Positions 42,221 through 54,984 of a stretch of DNA of 64,000 bases are shown here, piece after piece. The stretch lies in assembly GCA_025774245.1 (NCBI GenBank), contig JALGWI010000003.1, forward strand, positions 1 through 64,000, in the 5' to 3' direction. This DNA is from a bacterium. Its GTDB lineage: Bacteria > Joyebacterota > Joyebacteria > Joyebacterales > Joyebacteraceae. The notes beneath the pieces were generated by a model. That model had not been told where the DNA came from, searched no databases, and saw nothing but the letters and a program-made list of their open reading frames with translations. A program made the translations under genes and the position numbers. Position 1 is the first letter of the stretch, and each line of letters starts with the position of its first letter.

Positions 42221-43294
42221 TCAGGGAACCTCGATGCGGCTCGCGTCGCCGAGCATGAACCGGTACGCCTTCGGCATCGTCGCGCTCTTCTTGATCTCCA
42301 CGTCCTTCCCGACGAGGCTGCGTTCCATGCGGGCCCCGAGGTTGACGATCGTCGAGCGCTCCAGGATGATGCTGTGCTCGATCTCCGCGTTCTGGACCGT
42401 CACCTCGTAGTAGATCGACGTGAACGGACCGATGTAAGACTTCACGATCCTGCTCCCGCGCCCGATCACGAGCGGACCGCGCAGAACGCTCCCCTCGATG
42501 ACGGCGTCCTCCTCGATCACGACGTTCCCGTCGATGCGGCAGGACGGGTCGACCGAGCCCCTGATGTCCCGGTCGACCGTCTCGAGGATCATCCGGTTCG
42601 CTTCGAGGATGTCGTCGAGCTTGCCGGTGTCCTTCCACCAGCCGGTCACCTCGTGCGCCCGGACGTCCTTGTCGGTGTCGATCAGGCGCTGGATGGCGTC
42701 GGTGATCTCGAGCTCACTCCGCCGGGACGGCTCGATGCTGCGCGTCGCCTCGAAGATCTCCGCGTCGAACATGTAGACGCCCACCAGGGCGAGGTTCGAC
42801 TTCGGATGCTCGGGCTTCTCCTCGAGCCTGGCGACGCGTCCCTCGGAGAGCTCCGCGACGCCGAAGTCGGACGGGTTGTCGACCCGGGCGAGGAGGATCT
42901 GGGCGTTCGGCTTGTTCTTCTGGAACTCGGCGACGAAGTCGGATATCCCGCCGGTGATCAGATTGTCTCCGAGGTACATGACGAACGGCTCCTTGCCCAT
43001 GTACTCCTCGGAGATCGCGACGGCGTGCGCGAGCCCGCGCGGCTCGTCCTGCCGGATGTAGGTCACCTTGAGTCCGAACGACGCGCCGTCGCCGACGGCG
43101 GCCTCGATCTCCCTGCGCGTGTCGCCGACGATGATGCCGACGTCGACGATGCCCGCGTCCCTGATCGCCTCCAGGCCGTAGAAGAGGATCGGCTTGTTCG
43201 CGATCGGCACGAGCTGCTTCGCGCTCGTGTGCGTGATGGGACGGAGCCTCGTTCCTTTGCCGCCCGCCAGTACGAGAGCCTTGATGCGTATCAC
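42221..43294 (-). CDS. rfbA: Glucose-1-phosphate thymidylyltransferase, long form
   Basis: 357 residues starting with GTG at 43294. Nucleotidyltransferase domain: IKALVLAGGKGTRLRPITHT, KQLVPIANKPILFYGLEAI, FVMYLGDNLITGGISDFVAE, and GWWKDTGKLDDILEANRM. The C-terminal 100 residues form hexapeptide-type repeats (VDPSCRIDGNVVIEEDAVIE, GRGSRIVKSYIGPFTSIYYE), as in the long RmlA/StrD subgroup common in archaea and actinobacteria rather than the 290-residue enterobacterial RmlA. It makes dTDP-glucose. Product use is by rfbD next to it and enzymes elsewhere. Confidence 0.9.
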   Translation of the reverse strand: MIRIKALVLAGGKGTRLRPITHTSAKQLVPIANKPILFYGLEAIRDAGIVDVGIIVGDTRREIEAAVGDGASFGLKVTYIRQDEPRGLAHAVAISEEYMGKEPFVMYLGDNLITGGISDFVAEFQKNKPNAQILLARVDNPSDFGVAELSEGRVARLEEKPEHPKSNLALVGVYMFDAEIFEATRSIEPSRRSELEITDAIQRLIDTDKDVRAHEVTGWWKDTGKLDDILEANRMILETVDRDIRGSVDPSCRIDGNVVIEEDAVIEGSVLRGPLVIGRGSRIVKSYIGPFTSIYYEVTVQNAEIEHSIILERSTIVNLGARMERSLVGKDVEIKKSATMPKAYRFMLGDASRIEVP

Positions 43295-43346
43295 CTGCCT
43301 TTCAGCCGCGCGGCCGGCGCTCGACGCCGCGTTCCGCTCGTCCGGT

Positions 43347-44105
43347 TCAGGATCCGTGCACGGCGGCAGCGATCGCCCTCGCGAGCCCGGCGTCGCCGGT
43401 CCGCTCGATGATCTCGCCGGTCACGACGAGGCTGGCCCCCGCCGCCACGAGGTTCTCCGCCTGCTCGGCCGTGCGGATCCCTCCGCCGACCATCACGGGG
43501 ATGTCGATGTATCCGGTGACCGCCGAGACGATCTCGGCCGGCACCGGCTGATCGGCGCCGCTCCCCGCGTCGAAGAACGCGATCTTCATTCCGAGGTACT
43601 GCCCGGCGAGGGCGTGCGCCATCGCGATGTCGGGCTTGTTCCTCGGGAGCGGCCGCGTCGCGCTCATGAACTCGACCGACGTCGTCCGGCCGCCTTCGAC
43701 GAGCATGTAGGCCGTCGGGATCGGCTCGAGGCCCGACTGCTTCAGGAGCGGCGCGCCGATCACGTGCTCGCCGATCAGGAACTGCGGGTTCCTCCCGCTC
43801 ACGAGCGAGAGGAAGAGGATCGCGTCCGCCTCCGGCGCCACGAATCCGGCGTTGCCCGGGAAGATGACGACCGGGAGATCGACCTCGCGCTTGATCGCGG
43901 CGATCGTCTCGGACGAACGCCGCGTGAGCGAGAGGCTGCCGCCGACGAGAAGCACGTCGGCCCCCGCCTCGGCGGCGAGCATGGCCAGGCGCACGTTCTC
44001 GTCCGGGCCGAGCCGGTCGGGATCGAGAAGGACGAGGTAGAGCGCCCCCTTCTTCTCGATCGCGCCCGTGATCGAACGCAGGACGGGTCCCGGCGGAACG
44101 GTCAC
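43347..44105 (-). CDS. Geranylgeranylglyceryl phosphate synthase / PcrB-like prenyltransferase
   Basis: 252 residues. ALYLVLLDPDRLGPDENVRL is the start of the TIM-barrel fold; ADVLLVGGSLSLTRRSS, LPVVIFPGNAGFVAPEADAI, LFLSLVSGRNPQFLIGEHV and TAYMLVEGGRTTSVEFMSAT are the GGGPS signatures, and PVMVGGGIRTAEQAENLVAA with ASLVVTGEIIE binds the phosphate. It should form an ether bond between sn-glycerol-1-phosphate (or a similar C3 unit) and a polyprenyl diphosphate. In archaea this makes membrane lipids; group II homologues in Bacteroidetes-type bacteria have this activity too, while PcrB in Firmicutes makes heptaprenylglyceryl phosphate. It is placed between rfbA and alaS with short gaps. Confidence 0.88.
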   Translation of the reverse strand: MTVPPGPVLRSITGAIEKKGALYLVLLDPDRLGPDENVRLAMLAAEAGADVLLVGGSLSLTRRSSETIAAIKREVDLPVVIFPGNAGFVAPEADAILFLSLVSGRNPQFLIGEHVIGAPLLKQSGLEPIPTAYMLVEGGRTTSVEFMSATRPLPRNKPDIAMAHALAGQYLGMKIAFFDAGSGADQPVPAEIVSAVTGYIDIPVMVGGGIRTAEQAENLVAAGASLVVTGEIIERTGDAGLARAIAAAVHGS

Positions 44106-44129
44106 CGGCGGCCTCCCTTCTCTCTCACC

Positions 44130-46806
<2,677 letters not shown>

Positions 46807-46820
<14 letters not shown>

Positions 46821-47466
46821 CTGCCCCTCCGTCTCGGTTCTCCATCCGCTCCCTCACGACGGCAGCCACCACCTCGTGGCTGAAACCCCTCCGAACGAGA
46901 TAGGCGAAGAGCTTCGCCCGCTCCCTGTCCGGCAGCCCGCCTTCGTGTTTGCGGGTCTTCTTCAGCGACGCCCGGCGTGCCAGCTCGATCTCCGGGTTCT
47001 CCTCGTACGTCTCGTCGAGGATCCTCGTCGTGACCGCCTGGTCGACGCCCTTCGCGCGGAGCTCCTGTCTGAGGAGCATCGGTCCGACGGGCCTCAGCCG
47101 CACCCGCTCCCCGGCCCAGAGCCTGGCGAACGCCTCGTCGTCCACGAGCCCCACCACCTCGAGATCGGCGACGACCTCCTCCGACAGGGTCGTGTCGAAC
47201 CCGCTTCTCCGGAGCCGGTCGAGGAGCTCGCGCCGGCTCCGTGCGCGGACGGTCAGAAGGCCCAGGGCCTTCTCCTTCGCCTTCGCGCGCTCCGAGTCGG
47301 CTTCGATGCGCTCGACCTGGTCCTGGGCGAGCTCGACACCGACCTCGAGACCCAGGCGCGCGGCGATCTCCTCGGAGACCGTGAACGCCGGGCGACCGTC
47401 TACGAAGACGGCCAGGCGAGATGAGCCCTCCCTGGCCTTCTGGATGGCCGTGATCCTGCCGCTCAC
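46807..47466 (-). CDS. recX: Regulatory protein RecX
   Basis: 219 residues. RLAVFVDGRPAFTVSEEIAA is a family-typical N-terminus; GLLTVRARSRRELLDRLRRS, LEVVGLVDDEAFARLWAGER, LRPVGPMLLRQELRAKGVDQ and KLFAYLVRRGFSHEVVAAVV are the three-helix RecX repeats. RecX inhibits or modulates RecA filaments. It lies 77 bases downstream of recA and overlaps alaS by 14 bases: the recA-recX-alaS order is very common. Confidence 0.93.
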
Positions 47467-47542
47467 CGCTTCCTCGCTCGCGCTCCCGTCCCGGCTCCGG
47501 CTCTCTGCTGCCCGCCGTGGTGCCGGGACTCTTCCTCCGGCG

Positions 47543-48676
<1,134 letters not shown>

Positions 48677-48779
48677 CTTTCCCTCCGCTGTCGGGCTTCG
48701 GTTTCCGATTCCGTCCGGGGTCTCTTCGAAAGCAGCCGGCACCCGCGTCTCGGGGGCCCGGTGCTCACTCTTCGGGGGA

Positions 48780-49421
48780 TCAGGGGCCGTCGCCGGGGGG
48801 CGCCTGGCCGGCAGGCGCCTCACCAGGGGACGTTTCTCCGGAGGGCGTCTCTTCCGGGGCCGCCTCGCCCAGGGGCACGGCCGCTATCAGCTCGTGGAGC
48901 GCTCCGCCGGGCGCGAGCGTGCTCCTCATGACACGCACCTCACGCACCTCGACAATCTCCTCCGGCGCGGCGAGCCCGTCGAGGACGTCCTCGATGTCCC
49001 CTCCGCCCCGCGGGTCCCTGATGCGGCCGATCGTGATGTGGGGGCTGAATCTCCGCCGCTCCCTCGGGAATCCCAGGGGCTTGAGTTCGCGCTCGACGGC
49101 CGCGGCGATGTCCCAGAGCTCCTGGATCGGCTCCGCGCCGACCCAGACCACCCTGGCGCGCCGCGGCGACGGGAAGGCCCCGAGCGACCGGCTGGCGAAG
49201 GAGAACGGCGGAACCTCGCGCGCCGCCGCCCCGACGGCCTCGATCACGTCCTGGACCACGTCCTCCTCGACGTCACCCAGGAACTTGAGGGTCAGGTGCA
49301 GCGTCGCGTCCCGCGACCAGCTCGCCTTGAGGCCGCGCCGGCGCATTTCCTCGATGAGGTCGAGTATGCCTGCTTTGAGCGGGCGCGACAACTCCAAAGC
49401 TACGAAGATCCTGAGGGCCAC
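48780..49421 (-). CDS. thpR: RNA 2',3'-cyclic phosphodiesterase (LigT/ThpR)
   Basis: 213 residues with the two HxT motifs of the 2H phosphoesterase family: [20 protein letters not shown] (H-L-T) and [19 protein letters not shown] (H-I-T). [17 protein letters not shown] is the usual N-terminus. The enzyme hydrolyses 2',3'-cyclic phosphate ends of RNA. The last 30 residues are low-complexity ([20 protein letters not shown]) and unlike the family. It lies 18 bases downstream of cinA, in the recurrent pgsA-cinA-thpR-recA neighbourhood. Confidence 0.93.
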   Translation of the reverse strand: MALRIFVALELSRPLKAGILDLIEEMRRRGLKASWSRDATLHLTLKFLGDVEEDVVQDVIEAVGAAAREVPPFSFASRSLGAFPSPRRARVVWVGAEPIQELWDIAAAVERELKPLGFPRERRRFSPHITIGRIRDPRGGGDIEDVLDGLAAPEEIVEVREVRVMRSTLAPGGALHELIAAVPLGEAAPEETPSGETSPGEAPAGQAPPGDGP

Positions 49422-49439
49422 GTCCGTTCCTCCCGCCGG

Positions 49440-50672
49440 TCAGAGGAGCGCCCGGCGCAGCATGTCGAGCGCCGCCTGGGCCGCCATCTCGCGGACGGTG
49501 TCGCGTCCTCCCGAGAAGCGGAAGCGCTCGACGCGCTCGCCGCGATCCCACGAGACTGCGACGAAGACCAGGCCGAGCGGCTTCTCGTCGTCCCCACCTC
49601 CCGGGCCCGCGATCCCCGTGATCGCGACGCCGTAGTCCGAGTGCGCCTTGTCCCGCACACCCTCGGCCATCTCGAGCGCGGCCTCCTCCGAGACGGCCCC
49701 GTGGTCCTTGAGCGTCTTTACGCGAACGCCCAGGAGCCTCTTCTTGAGGTCGTCCGAGTAGGCGATGACTCCTCCGACGAAGTACTCCGAGCTGCCCGGG
49801 ATCCTCGTGAGCCGCCAGCCGAGCCTGCCGCCGGTACACGACTCCGCGACGGCGACCGTCTTCTTGCCCATCTGGAGCAGGTAGCCGACCACCTGCTCGA
49901 TCGGCTCCTCCCCGGTCGCGTAGACCGCGTTGCCGAGCTTCTCGCCGATCCGCTCCGCGGCGTCGTCGGCCGTCCTTCGCGCCTCTGCCGGCGTGTCGCC
50001 ACGGCAGATGACGCGCACGTCGACGCCCGTGGCCGACGCCGTGTAGGCGATCTCGGTGCGCGCGAGTTTCCTCGTCAGCCCCTCGATCTCCTCGGCGATC
50101 GCAGACTCGGGGACGCCGGTCGTCCTCAGGATCCGCTCCTCGGTGAGCCGCCTGAGCCCCCTCCCCTCGAGGAACGGGACGACGTACGATTCGACCATCC
50201 GCTTCATCTCGGCGGGCACCCCCGGCAGGACGAAGAAGAGTGTCCGGTCCTGCTCCATCAGGAGCCCCGGCGCGGTTCCGATCGTGTTCTCGATGGCTCG
50301 CGCCCCCTCCGGGATCATCGCCTGCGCGACGTTGATCTCCGGCATCGGCCTGCCGAGTTCCTCGAAGTGCGCGGCGATCCGCTCGAGCGTGTCGTCGTCG
50401 AGCACGAGGCTTCGTCCGAGGACCCTCGCCACGACGTGCTTCGTGCGGTCGTCGCTCGTAGGGCCGAGGCCGCCCGTCGTGATGACGACGTCGGCGTCGC
50501 CGAGCGCGCGAAGCAGGACCTCCTCGATGGCCTTGGGGTCGTCGGGAACGGTCGTCGCCCTCGTCACGTCCGCTCCCAGGGCGGCGAGCCTCGCTCCGAG
50601 GTGGGACGTGTTCGTGTCGACGCGGCCGCCGTCGAGGAGCTCACGACCGATGGTGACAATCTCCGCCTTCAC
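49440..50672 (-). CDS. cinA: CinA: competence/damage-inducible protein with nicotinamide-nucleotide amidohydrolase domain
   Basis: A GTG at 50672 gives 410 residues beginning VKAEIVTIGRELLDGGRVDT. The N-terminal MoaB/MogA-like domain has NTSHLGARLAALGADVTRAT, VVITTGGLGPTSDDRTKHVV and FFVLPGVPAEMKRMVESYVV. The C-terminal PncC domain (residues 255-405) has KTVAVAESCTGGRLGWRLT, GVIAYSDDLKKRLLGV and VAITGIAGPGGGDDEKPLG. CinA-C deamidates NMN to NaMN; the N-domain hydrolyses ADP-ribose or NMN adducts. It precedes thpR and recA as in many bacteria. Confidence 0.95.
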   Translation of the reverse strand: MKAEIVTIGRELLDGGRVDTNTSHLGARLAALGADVTRATTVPDDPKAIEEVLLRALGDADVVITTGGLGPTSDDRTKHVVARVLGRSLVLDDDTLERIAAHFEELGRPMPEINVAQAMIPEGARAIENTIGTAPGLLMEQDRTLFFVLPGVPAEMKRMVESYVVPFLEGRGLRRLTEERILRTTGVPESAIAEEIEGLTRKLARTEIAYTASATGVDVRVICRGDTPAEARRTADDAAERIGEKLGNAVYATGEEPIEQVVGYLLQMGKKTVAVAESCTGGRLGWRLTRIPGSSEYFVGGVIAYSDDLKKRLLGVRVKTLKDHGAVSEEAALEMAEGVRDKAHSDYGVAITGIAGPGGGDDEKPLGLVFVAVSWDRGERVERFRFSGGRDTVREMAAQAALDMLRRALL

Positions 50673-50697
50673 GGTGACACCGTCCGGGAGGCCGCGG

Positions 50698-51195
50698 CTA
50701 CCAGCCGCGGAAGAGGAGCATGAGCCTGACAAGGATGTTCGCGTAGACGCCTGCGATGACGTCGTCCATCACGATGCCGAGCCCGCCGGGGAGGGATTCG
50801 GCTCGGTCTGCGGGGAACGGCTTCAGAATGTCGGCGACTCTGAACAGCAGGAACGCCACGGCGTAGACCAGCAGCGTCTTCGGGAGGAGCAGGATCGCGA
50901 TCAGGAAACCGGCCCACTCGTCGACGACGATCTTCGACGCGTCCTTTCCGAACGACGTCTCGGCGATGCCTGCCGCCCAGACCGAGAGCGCGAGGAAGGC
51001 CACGACGGTCAATAGGTGCACGGCGATCGCCAGAGGCGGACTCGCGGACGTGATCTCGGGGGCGATGAACCAGAGGAGCACAGCGCACCCGAACGCACCG
51101 ACCGTTCCCGGGGCCACGGGGGCGTATCCCAGGAACCCGCCGGTCGCGATGAGCCTGACGAGCGGTGAGAGCCGGGGCGGCGTTCCGTTCGTCAT
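50698..51195 (-). CDS. pgpA: Phosphatidylglycerophosphatase A
   Basis: 165 residues with four membrane segments. IATGGFLGYAPVAPGTVGAF is the family's first motif, KDASKIVVDEWAGFLIAIL carries the acidic metal-binding residues, and DILKPFPADRAESLPGGLGI and VMDDVIAGVYANILVRLMLL complete the signature. It removes the terminal phosphate of PG-phosphate, directly downstream in the pathway from the pgsA product, whose gene is 6 bases upstream. Confidence 0.94.
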   Translation of the reverse strand: MTNGTPPRLSPLVRLIATGGFLGYAPVAPGTVGAFGCAVLLWFIAPEITSASPPLAIAVHLLTVVAFLALSVWAAGIAETSFGKDASKIVVDEWAGFLIAILLLPKTLLVYAVAFLLFRVADILKPFPADRAESLPGGLGIVMDDVIAGVYANILVRLMLLFRGW

Positions 51196-51201
51196 CTCCT
51201 C

Positions 51202-51807
51202 CTAGCTCCTCTCTCCTCGCTCCGCGCGCGCGACGCTGTCCCCCGCGCCGGCGACGCCCCGCCCGCTCAGGAGGTACTCGGCACCGGAGACGATCGTCAG
51301 CACGACGGCGCAGGCGCCCATGATCCACAGGACGGTCTCGATGTGCGTCGAGAGGGAGGGCGTCAAGGGGGTGCCCACGCTCGACCGGACAGTGAGATAG
51401 AGGAGGATCGCGGCGATCCAGGCCATCTGCGAAGCGGTCTTCCACTGCGCGATCCGGCTCGTGACGAAACCCTCGCCGCTCTTCAAGACCCCGGTGCGAC
51501 ATCCGAGTATCAGGAGCTCTCGCCCAACGATGGCCGCGACCATCCAGATCCGCATGTACGGGAGACCGAGAAAGAGGAGCCCGAAGAGGACGAGCGAAAC
51601 GAGCACCTTGTCGGCCAGGGGATCCATGAGCTTGCCGAACTCGGTGACGTTGTTCGAGCGGCGCGCGAGGTACCCGTCCCAGAGGTCGGTGAGCATCGCG
51701 ACCAGGAAGAGGTAGAACGCCAGCCGCACGGCGCCCGCGAGCAGGCAGATCAGAACTACCGGCCCCAGGATGAGGCGCCCGACGGTCAATCCGTTCGGCC
51801 AGTTCAT
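51202..51807 (-). CDS. pgsA: CDP-diacylglycerol--glycerol-3-phosphate 3-phosphatidyltransferase
   Basis: 201 residues with about four to five TM segments. The CDP-alcohol phosphotransferase motif is intact: LTDLWDGYLARRSNNVTEF then GKLMDPLADKVL. NWPNGLTVGRLILGP is the typical start. It makes phosphatidylglycerol phosphate. It lies upstream of pgpA and downstream of porB with a 71-base gap, so it may be transcribed with the por operon. Confidence 0.94.
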   Translation of the reverse strand: MNWPNGLTVGRLILGPVVLICLLAGAVRLAFYLFLVAMLTDLWDGYLARRSNNVTEFGKLMDPLADKVLVSLVLFGLLFLGLPYMRIWMVAAIVGRELLILGCRTGVLKSGEGFVTSRIAQWKTASQMAWIAAILLYLTVRSSVGTPLTPSLSTHIETVLWIMGACAVVLTIVSGAEYLLSGRGVAGAGDSVARAERGERS

Positions 51808-51878
51808 GGTTCCTCACGCGCTCTGAGGAAGCGGTCCTCGCGAGCCTCCGTTCGGTCCCGCGTCCGCCCGCCTACCGC

Positions 51879-52808
51879 CTACGACTGGGTGAGCTCCTCC
51901 CGCTTGAGGAGCCACGCCCAGTTGCGGTCCACTTCCTCCTGGATCTCGTCGATGATGTGCTTGTTCTGTTCCTTGAAGAGGTGGCGGAATCTCCCCTGCC
52001 CCTCCATCCACTTCGCGACAGGGATCTTCTCCTTCGGCTTCCGGGTCACCTTGAACTTGCCGTGCTCGACCTCGAAGAGCGGCCAGAAACAGGTCTCGAC
52101 GGCGAGCCTGGCGACCTCCATCGACTCCTCCATCGGGTACCGCCAGCCCCTCGTACAGGGAGTCAGGATGTTCATGAACGCCGGGCCGTCGATCGCGAGC
52201 GCCTTCTCGACCTTGTCCGAGAGGTCCTTTGGGAAACCAGGAGTGGCCTGAGCCACGTAGGGGATCCTGTGCGCGATCATGATCTCGGTCAGCGGTTTCG
52301 GGAACTCCTTCTTCCCGGGGACGACCTTCCCCACAGGAGTGGTCGACGTCGCGGTGCCCTTCGGCGTCCCGCCCGACCTCTGGATGCCCGTGTTCATGTA
52401 GGCTTCGTTGTCGTAGCAGATGTAGAGCATGTTGTGTCCGCGCTCCATCGCACCCGAGAGAGCCTGGAGCCCGATGTCGTACGTGCCCCCGTCGCCTGCG
52501 AACGCGATGAAGTTGATCTTCTTGTCGATCTTCCCCTGCCGTCGGAGCGACCTGTAGGCCGCTTCCGCACCCGATATCGTCGCCGCGGAGTTCTCGAAGG
52601 CGCTGTGGATGAAAGGCGTGCGCCAGGCGGTGTAGGGGTAGATCGTTGTTACCACCTCGACGCATCCAGTCGCGCAGCCGCAGACCGTGTCCTTGCCCGC
52701 CGTCAGGAGCGTCTGTCTCATCGCCGTCATCGGCAGGCAACCCGCGCACGCGCGGTGCCCGCCGGCCATGAGCTCCTTCCGCCCCGCCAGTTGTTTGACG
52801 CCCGGCAT
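51879..52808 (-). CDS. porB: 2-oxoacid (pyruvate):ferredoxin oxidoreductase, beta subunit
   Basis: 309 residues. The TPP-binding block is FAGDGGTYDIGLQALSGA with LYICYDNEAYMNTGIQRSGG. Cluster ligands are in GHRACAGCLPM and KDTVCGCATGCVEV. The C-terminal KVTRKPKEKIPVAKWMEGQG and FRHL are typical of PorB. With PorA, PorG and PorD it forms the four-subunit enzyme that oxidises pyruvate to acetyl-CoA and reduces ferredoxin, or works in reverse in CO2 fixation. Residues cannot decide pyruvate versus other 2-oxoacids; pyruvate is the most likely from the overall match. Confidence 0.9.
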   Translation of the reverse strand: MPGVKQLAGRKELMAGGHRACAGCLPMTAMRQTLLTAGKDTVCGCATGCVEVVTTIYPYTAWRTPFIHSAFENSAATISGAEAAYRSLRRQGKIDKKINFIAFAGDGGTYDIGLQALSGAMERGHNMLYICYDNEAYMNTGIQRSGGTPKGTATSTTPVGKVVPGKKEFPKPLTEIMIAHRIPYVAQATPGFPKDLSDKVEKALAIDGPAFMNILTPCTRGWRYPMEESMEVARLAVETCFWPLFEVEHGKFKVTRKPKEKIPVAKWMEGQGRFRHLFKEQNKHIIDEIQEEVDRNWAWLLKREELTQS

Positions 52809-52822
52809 CTGTGGTTCCCTCC

Positions 52823-54001
52823 CTATTCTCTCAGTCCAAGAAAGCGGATGTTATCGGTCGGCGTTCCCTTGACGGCGATCGTCTCGAGGTCCTTGAAGAC
52901 CGATCGGATGTGGTCCATGGAGACGTCCCGGCCGCCGAGGCCGTAGATGTAGTTCACGAGTCCGACGCCGCTGCTTCCGAAGAGCGCCGCCCTGATCTCC
53001 TTGTGCACCGGCCCGCCCGGGGCGCCGAACGACACCGACCGGTCGAGCACGGCGACCGCCTTCGCGTTCTTCAGACTCTCGGCGATCTCCAGCTCCGGGA
53101 ACGGGCGGAAGCAGCGGATCTTGAGGAGTCCCGCCGCCGTCCCTTCTGCGCGAAGCTCGTCGATGACGACCTTCGTGGTACCGGCCGTCGAGCCGAGCGC
53201 CATGATCACAAGCTCGGCGTCGTCGAGCCTGTAGGCCTCCAGCATGTCGTAGGAACGGCCGGAGAGCTCGTCGAAGAGCTTCCCGACCTCCTTCACGGCC
53301 GCCCGCGCGTTACGCATCGCCTCGACCTGCTGGCGCTTGTGCTCGAAATAGTAGTCCTGAAGGTCGAGCGGGCCGAAGGTCATCGGCTGGTCCGTGTCGA
53401 GGAGGCTGTACTTCGGTTTGTACTCGCCGACCCACTTCTTCACGACGTTGTCCTCGAGACCGTCGAGGACCTCCGCCGTGTGGCTGAGGATGAAGCCGTC
53501 GAACGTGACCATGACGGGGAGGAGGACGTCGGGCGTCTCCGCGATCCGCACGGCCTGGATGACGTTGTCGTAGACCTCCTGCGCGTTCTCCGAATAGAGC
53601 TGGATCCAGCCCGTGTCGCGACAGCCCATCGTGTCGCTGTGGTCGCAGTGGATGTTGATCGGCCCCGAGAGCGCGCGGTTCACGACCGGCATCACGATCG
53701 GCAGCCGGTACGACGCCGCGATGTAGACGATCTCCCACATGAGGGCCAGCCCGTTTGCCGAGGTGGCCGTCATCGCCCTCGCGCCCGCCGCCGCCGCCCC
53801 GACCGTCGCGCTCATCGCGCTGTGCTCCGACTCGACCAGCACGAACTCCGCCTTCACGTCTCCGTCAGCGACGTGCTCGGCGAACTTGTGCATGAGCTCC
53901 GTCTGCGGGGTGATCGGAAACGCGGCCACGACGTCGGGGTCGATCTGCCTCATCGCCTCGGCGGCCGCGTCGTTCCCCGTCAGGATGAGTCTTCTGCCCA
54001 C
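52823..54001 (-). CDS. porA: 2-oxoacid (pyruvate):ferredoxin oxidoreductase, alpha subunit
   Basis: 392 residues. ILTGNDAAAEAMRQIDPDVV, AFPITPQTELMHKFAEHVAD, VLVESEHSAMSATVGAAAAG and ATSANGLALMWEIVYIAASY are the conserved pyrimidine-binding domain of TPP oxidoreductases. LPIVMPVVNRALSGPINIHC with DHSDTMGCRDTGWIQLYSEN and DGFILSHTAEVLDGLEDNVV match the substrate-cleft region of PorA. SFGAPGGPVHKEIRAALFGS belongs to the C-terminal domain II. It is the second of four por genes in order porG-porD-porA-porB. Confidence 0.93.
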   Translation of the reverse strand: MGRRLILTGNDAAAEAMRQIDPDVVAAFPITPQTELMHKFAEHVADGDVKAEFVLVESEHSAMSATVGAAAAGARAMTATSANGLALMWEIVYIAASYRLPIVMPVVNRALSGPINIHCDHSDTMGCRDTGWIQLYSENAQEVYDNVIQAVRIAETPDVLLPVMVTFDGFILSHTAEVLDGLEDNVVKKWVGEYKPKYSLLDTDQPMTFGPLDLQDYYFEHKRQQVEAMRNARAAVKEVGKLFDELSGRSYDMLEAYRLDDAELVIMALGSTAGTTKVVIDELRAEGTAAGLLKIRCFRPFPELEIAESLKNAKAVAVLDRSVSFGAPGGPVHKEIRAALFGSSGVGLVNYIYGLGGRDVSMDHIRSVFKDLETIAVKGTPTDNIRFLGLRE

Positions 54002-54055
54002 GTAGCGATCTCCCTTCAGATTCCAGAGGATTTGTTCCTGGCGTCGGCGCGAGCG

Positions 54056-54355
54056 TCAGCTCTTGTCGACGTCGGTCTCCAGTTTCATCTCGATTGACTT
54101 CGGATCGACCGGGCACTCGAACGCGCAGATGCCGCAGCCCTTGCAGTGCTCGTAGTCGATCCCGGTCATCTTGGCCTCGGCCACGAGGATGGACGAATCG
54201 GGGCACGCCACCCAGCACCGAAGGCAATGTATGCAGGTCTCCTCGTTCCAGATCGGCCGGTAGGTTCGCCACGAGCCCGTCTCGTAGGTCTCGGCGTTCC
54301 CCGCCTCCTCGATGGCGCCGCCGATCGGGATCTCAGTCCACGCCTTCTCTCTCAT
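54056..54355 (-). CDS. porD: 2-oxoacid:ferredoxin oxidoreductase, delta subunit (2x[4Fe-4S] ferredoxin)
   Basis: 99 residues. Two CX2CX2CX3CP motifs are visible: EETCIHCLRCWVACPDSSIL and YEHCKGCGICAFECPVDPKS, each binding a 4Fe-4S cluster. SWRTYRPIWNEETC is the usual lead-in of PorD. It passes electrons from the TPP centre to ferredoxin. Its start overlaps the porG stop by 4 bases. Confidence 0.94.
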   Translation of the reverse strand: MREKAWTEIPIGGAIEEAGNAETYETGSWRTYRPIWNEETCIHCLRCWVACPDSSILVAEAKMTGIDYEHCKGCGICAFECPVDPKSIEMKLETDVDKS

Positions 54356-54924
54356 TCCTCCTCGACCTCCTCGTAGGCTCTCCGGATCGCGCGCACGTTC
54401 CCCTCCAGCACCTCCGGCCTGAAACCGTGAGAGAACTTCTTCTTGATCTGGTCGATCACGGCCTCGAGCGACAGCACGCCCGAGGCCTTGATGAGGGCGC
54501 CGAGCATGGGCGAGTTCGGGATCGGTCGCCCGATCTCCTCAATGGCGATCCCCGTAGCATCGATCGTGAAGATCTTCCGCCCCTTGAGCTTGAGCTCCGC
54601 GCGCACGTCTCCCGCCGATCTCACCGTGTTCACGATCATGATGGCGTCCTCGGGCGTCCCCGACGCCACGTCGGCGGTCGAGAGAAGCGTGTCGTCGAGA
54701 ACGACGACGATCGAGGGCGAGTAGACGGCGCAGTGCACCCTGATCGGGCCCGCGCTGATGCGGGTGAACCCGCGCATCGGCGCTCCCATTCTCTCGGGGC
54801 CGTAGTCCGGGAATCCCTGGCTGTACTTCCCCTCCATGGCGGCGGCCTCCGCCAGCAGCAGGGACGCCGTCTTCGCTCCCTGCCCCCCGCGGCCGTGCCA
54901 CCTGATCTCCAGCATCTCCGGCAT
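54352..54924 (-). CDS. porG: 2-oxoacid:ferredoxin oxidoreductase, gamma subunit
   Basis: 190 residues. EIRWHGRGGQGAKTASLLLA is the signature start; YSQGFPDYGPERMGAPMRGF, TRISAGPIRVH, IVVVLDDTLLSTADVASGTP and AIEEIGRPIPNSPMLGALIK match PorG. It is the first gene of the por operon, 60 bases after the promoter at 54985-55013, with GGAGGAG upstream of the ATG. Confidence 0.94.
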   Translation of the reverse strand: MPEMLEIRWHGRGGQGAKTASLLLAEAAAMEGKYSQGFPDYGPERMGAPMRGFTRISAGPIRVHCAVYSPSIVVVLDDTLLSTADVASGTPEDAIMIVNTVRSAGDVRAELKLKGRKIFTIDATGIAIEEIGRPIPNSPMLGALIKASGVLSLEAVIDQIKKKFSHGFRPEVLEGNVRAIRRAYEEVEEE

Positions 54925-54984
54925 GTGTGCTCCTCCGGGGAAACTCGTAAATGCCCGTAACGACGGTGAACAGACCGAATTTGT

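Noticed and set aside
48677-48779. SOS/LexA box before recA
   Set aside because: No dyad resembling known LexA operators could be recognised in the gap.
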